Below are positions 60,876 through 64,000 of a stretch of DNA of 64,000 bases, in pieces; positions within the stretch are counted from its first letter, which is position 1, and each line of letters begins with the position of its first letter. This DNA is from Thinopyrum elongatum (taxonomy: Eukaryota; Streptophyta; Magnoliopsida; Poales; Poaceae), in contig CM022303.1 in the NCBI GenBank assembly GCA_011799875.1, positions 422,462,483-422,526,482 on the forward strand. The letters run 5' to 3'. A model generated the notes under the pieces. That model was not told where the DNA came from, made no database searches, and saw nothing but the letters and a program-made list of their open reading frames with translations. The position numbers and the translations under genes were made by a program.

Positions 60876-63800
60876 TCAATCCCTGCGCTGGCCTTCGATC
60901 CTTCTGATGGAGTCCACCTTCTCAAGGATAGGCGCGATGCACTCTTCAAGCGCCTCAACATTTGCATCCTTTGGCAGATGGCCGAGCGCGTTGGAGAGGT
61001 CGATGCCAGGATTGCTGTGCACCACCTTGATGAGCACCTTGCGGAGGACGGCCCGGCAAAGCCGGCGAGTCTCATTCGCCAGTTGGGTCGCCCGGCTAGA
61101 CTGGAGCACCCTCAACGCGTTGATGATGCTTTCAAAGAACATCGTCAACCTGGCACTTGGAGATATTCTTTCCTCGGAAGAATACTTGAAGTTCGACAAG
61201 CCCATGGTTGACAGTTCTGCGGTAAGCTTCTCCGCGGTGGCGATGAGACGGCCAGTCCAGATCTCCACTCCCTTCTCGTACTCGTTTTGGGCAGCGGCGG
61301 CGCTCTTGAGCAGGTTCCTCTCTCCTTGGAGATCCTTGAGTAGAGCCTTCTCACGGGCCTTGCCGGCCTCGAGAGACTTCTGCAGCGTGGTCAGCTTCAG
61401 CTCCAGAACCGCAATATTATCAGCCACAGAGGAGAGCTGCTTGGTCTTGTCGGACAGGGCAACTTGCATCTCCGCCAAGGAGTGGAGGGTTTTTTCCCTG
61501 TCCCCCTTGAGCGTCGAGAGCTCCTTGCCGTGCTCTTCGAGATCTGTTTCCAGCCTCTTCACTTTGTCGTTCAGCTCGTTCTTGGCGGCCTCTGCAGCTT
61601 CGGCAGCATCGACGGCCTCCTTGAGCTTGCCGGCGTAACTTGCAGTCAGAGCTTCGAGCGCCTCCTTATGTTTTTGCTCTAGCTCCTGGGTCCGCCGCGT
61701 GACAAGATTTTCGATATCCTCATCCTTGCTGCGAAGCTTGGTGGCGAGCGCCTGCTCACGAGCAGTGAGATCTTCCTCATGAGCATCAAGAGCAACGCGG
61801 CGCCCCGTCAGGAGGGCATCTTCGGCAGCAATCCTTTGAACAGCTTCATCATGCACCTTCTCCATATCGGATTGCTTCAGGAGGATCTCATTCCACTGCT
61901 GGCTCACTTGTTCCCGGCCGGCAACCAACTCTTGGAGGGCCTCGGCGTGCCAGATCTGCATTTGTGCGACGCGCCTTTGGAAATCTGCTTCGACCGCCTC
62001 AACAACTGCCATTCTGGAGTTCGCTTTGTCTTTCCGGGCGCGATGGAGAGCCTGGAGTTTGCGGAAATTCTCGCCCATGGCCTGAAGGAGCTGATCCTCT
62101 TCAGATTTGCCTCTACTAGTGCCGGGATCGTCGACAACTTCAAGCCCGGCAGCAGTGATGATTTCTTCGAAAACTTCTCCTTCGACTGGTGCCCCAGCGC
62201 TTGCCGTCCCCGGCAAGTTGACGAACAGGTTCTCGCCAACCTTGAGGTACTTGCTGGATGAGGGGCCTTCAGATGTTGATGGCTGGTCTTCAGTGGCCGC
62301 CTCACCAGTGACAGGGGGCTCTGTGGCCGGTGCAGCGCCTGGCGCTCCTGCGGCAGGAATGCTGTCAGTGCGGTCCTCAGCCTCCCCTTCAGCAGGTTCT
62401 TCGGCGGTTTCCTCTTGTGCTGTCTTGGCGGCCTCCCCGTCAAGAGCACCACCAGCCTCGACAATGTCATCCTTGGTGGCCTCGCTGGCAGCGATCCTGT
62501 CTGCTTCGGCGGCGGCATCCCTGGCGGTCTCCTCGATCACAACGTCGACGTCCATGTGTTCCATCACAGGGAACTCTGAAGGGCGAAGGAGGAAAACAGA
62601 ATAAGATCGAGATTGGAGTTTGAAGCGACTAAAGACAGAGAGATAAGGAAAAGAATAACAAGCACTCTGAGGCAATCGATTACCTGCGTCGAGCTGTTGG
62701 GAGGTGGCCTCGCCCTTCCCGGCAACTTCGGTTGCCGGGGGAGGGTTGCCGGTGTTCATGCTTGCCGGCTCCCCCTCAGTTAGGATGGGCTCGTCGGTGG
62801 GATCTCTTGCCGGGGACGTGCTTGTGGGCGGAGCGGTCGATGAAGGAGGCACAATGGGGATGTCTTCTCCTTGTTGCCGTTCTTCTCCTATGAACCCAAA
62901 GATATCAGCAGGCAAGAATGAAAGCCTCGGCACCCGCCAGCGGAAAAAGAACAATAAACTTACGCTGGGGGCTGTGTTGGGGGCTGCGCTGGGGGCTGGG
63001 TTGAGGATTAGACTCCGGGCTCACAATGACGGTTTCTGGCACGCTAGTCGAGCCTGCCGGGGGCTCGTCGCCCGTAGAAGTCCTTGACCTCTTCGCCATC
63101 CTCTCCAGCAAGGTTTCTGTGTCACTGCAGAGACAATACAAGCAAGTCAGTAAGATTGATGCAAGATTGGAAGGTAAAAGCTGTGGCAAAGTACTCACTC
63201 TTCTTCCTCTCGCTCCGGACTGAAGCCGGAGATGTCGAAATCGACCTCCGTTGCAGTGTCTGAGTGGGGAGGCAGAGGAGTCCTAGGCCGCTTGGCTGTG
63301 GCAGGCGCCGGGGCAGCTTCCGGTGCGGTGGTACGAGACCCTCCTGCCGCCCCAGCAGTGGCCGCTGGTGTGGGTCTCGCGCGCCGTGCGGGCTGTTGAC
63401 GAGCCCCCTGCCTCGGTCCAGTCTTGGCGGCCACTTTCTTGCCGGGGGCTTCGCCGCTCGAAGAGGGCTGGCTTGCCGGGATGGCAGATACAGCCTTCCG
63501 AAGAACACGCTTCGTCTTCTTCTTCGGGGGTGGGGGCTCTTCTCGCGTCTCTTCTTCTTCGGCCGTGTCCTCGCCGGACGAGCTCTCAGCGGCTGCGCCG
63601 CTCTCCTCCCCGGCAACCTCGCCCTCCCCGGCAGGCTTTACCTCCACTACCACCTCTGTGTCGCTAGCTTCCCACTCTGTGAAGCCGATGCTGTCGGCCT
63701 CCGCAGCAAGATTTGCCTCTTCCACCCTAGTAGCAATATAAGCTACTTCTTGGTCGGTGGTGGCTCGGATGAAATCTGACTCTTGCCGGACAAGCCTCTC

Positions 63801-64000
63801 CATCAAGCTGTCAAAGAACTTCTGCGCTTCCTCCTCGCTTGGCTCGGCCCAAGTCCGGTCAAGGCCGTGGGCATTAAACATCGGCAGGAAGGCAATGATT
63901 GACCCCAAGGCAGAGTTGTTGCACAAGTGGACAATCCTTGCCGGCAGCCGGTGCTTGTCTTCGCGCTGGAATAACTTCTGATGGAGAGTGCCAAGCTGCA
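60876..64000 (-). CDS. Spliced antisense gene of R1: acidic, coiled-coil protein (5' end outside window)
   Basis: Four exons fit in one frame: (off the right edge)-63199, 63124-62964, 62887-62684 and 62575-60876. Donors are GTGAGT, GTAAGT and GTAATC; each acceptor is AG; the phases 2, 1 and 1 agree at every junction. About 950 residues are visible with no stop. Exon 1 has a compact region (HGLDRTWAEPSEEEAQKFFD), then acidic, proline-rich and basic low-complexity sequence. The last exon is a long predicted coiled coil (residues in 62050-61200, e.g. LKEAVDAAEAAEAAKNELND), followed by a helical C-terminus. Antisense ORFs at this place, often labelled putative gypsy-type transposon protein, are known in Tat-lineage elements; their function is unknown. 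It stayed open while gag-pol on the other strand decayed. Confidence 0.75.

Larger units (their letters stand above)
52780..64000 (+). mobile_element. R1: Retand/Tat-like Ty3/Gypsy element with an antisense gene
   Basis: A 5' LTR (52780-53634, ends TGTCGG..CCCCGACA), PBS (53637 on), gag-pol on the plus strand (53721-60064, second RNase H before integrase) and a long spliced gene on the minus strand downstream of pol. These features match the Tat lineage (Retand/RIRE2-like), some members of which are known to carry extra antisense ORFs. The 3' LTR is beyond the window. 60065-60875 is non-coding, with a G-run at 60359-60374. Confidence 0.85.

Noticed and set aside
61464..62604. Several plus-strand ORFs of 72-165 residues
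   Set aside because: Shadows of the antisense coiled-coil exon; low-complexity serine/alanine/leucine composition.

Overview
The window is intergenic DNA from a large grass genome. The repeat families point to Triticeae (wheat, Aegilops, barley or rye): a BARE1/Angela/WIS-type Copia element, Sabrina/WHAM-type Gypsy LTRs opening with the TGATACGTCTCC motif, a Fatima-like LTR end, and CACTA elements with TTTGCCGTC..GACGGCAAA subterminal palindromes. I found no ordinary host gene. Almost every base belongs to a transposable element, and most insertions can be ordered from their target-site duplications (TSDs). The species is not determined; family names rest on recognised termini, not on a database search.

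Layout, outermost to innermost. Short labels used below: F1, a Fatima-like LTR (51259-52504), lies beside a lysine-rich fragment (52505-52779) and R1, a Retand/Tat-like Ty3 element (52780 to the right edge). F1 is interrupted by E2, a reverse Sabrina-type element (5' part 48963-51258; 3' internal part at 903-2617, inverted). E2 is interrupted by E1, a second reverse Sabrina-type element (TSD AACCC). E1's 3' LTR carries C1, a CACTA element (TSD CTT/AAG), and a Copia element (10041-18667, TSD TATAG). E1's 5' LTR carries a solo LTR (22640-47399, TSD GTAAT). The solo LTR contains C2, a second CACTA (23175-46351, TSD TAC). C2 contains G1, a chromovirus-like Gypsy (26819-38890, TSD ACTAA). One LTR of G1 contains M1, a Mutator-like foldback element (28489-29383, 9-bp TSD).

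The main structural result is a rearrangement at the left edge. Bases 1 to about 2617 hold one end of C1, the distal part of E1's LTR and a piece of E2, all in opposite orientation to the matching parts on the right. The TSDs of both C1 and E1 are split across the junction in inverted orientation, so a small inversion (or a flipped assembly piece) with a junction near 2617 is the simplest reading.

Coding content. Most transposon proteins are broken: the C1 TNP2 transposase, Copia gag-pol, G1 gag-pol and R1 gag-pol all carry stops or frameshifts. Three split genes read open through consistent splice sites: a 125-residue coiled-coil/membrane-anchor gene in C1 (8040-8954), a 175-residue GRF zinc-finger gene in C2 (25359-23965), and a four-exon gene on the antisense strand of R1 (64000-60876, entering from the right). 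C2 also holds an alanine-rich ORF, two other decayed ORFs and an array of about 505-bp tandem repeats. I recognise no transposase in C2, so it looks non-autonomous and gene-carrying.
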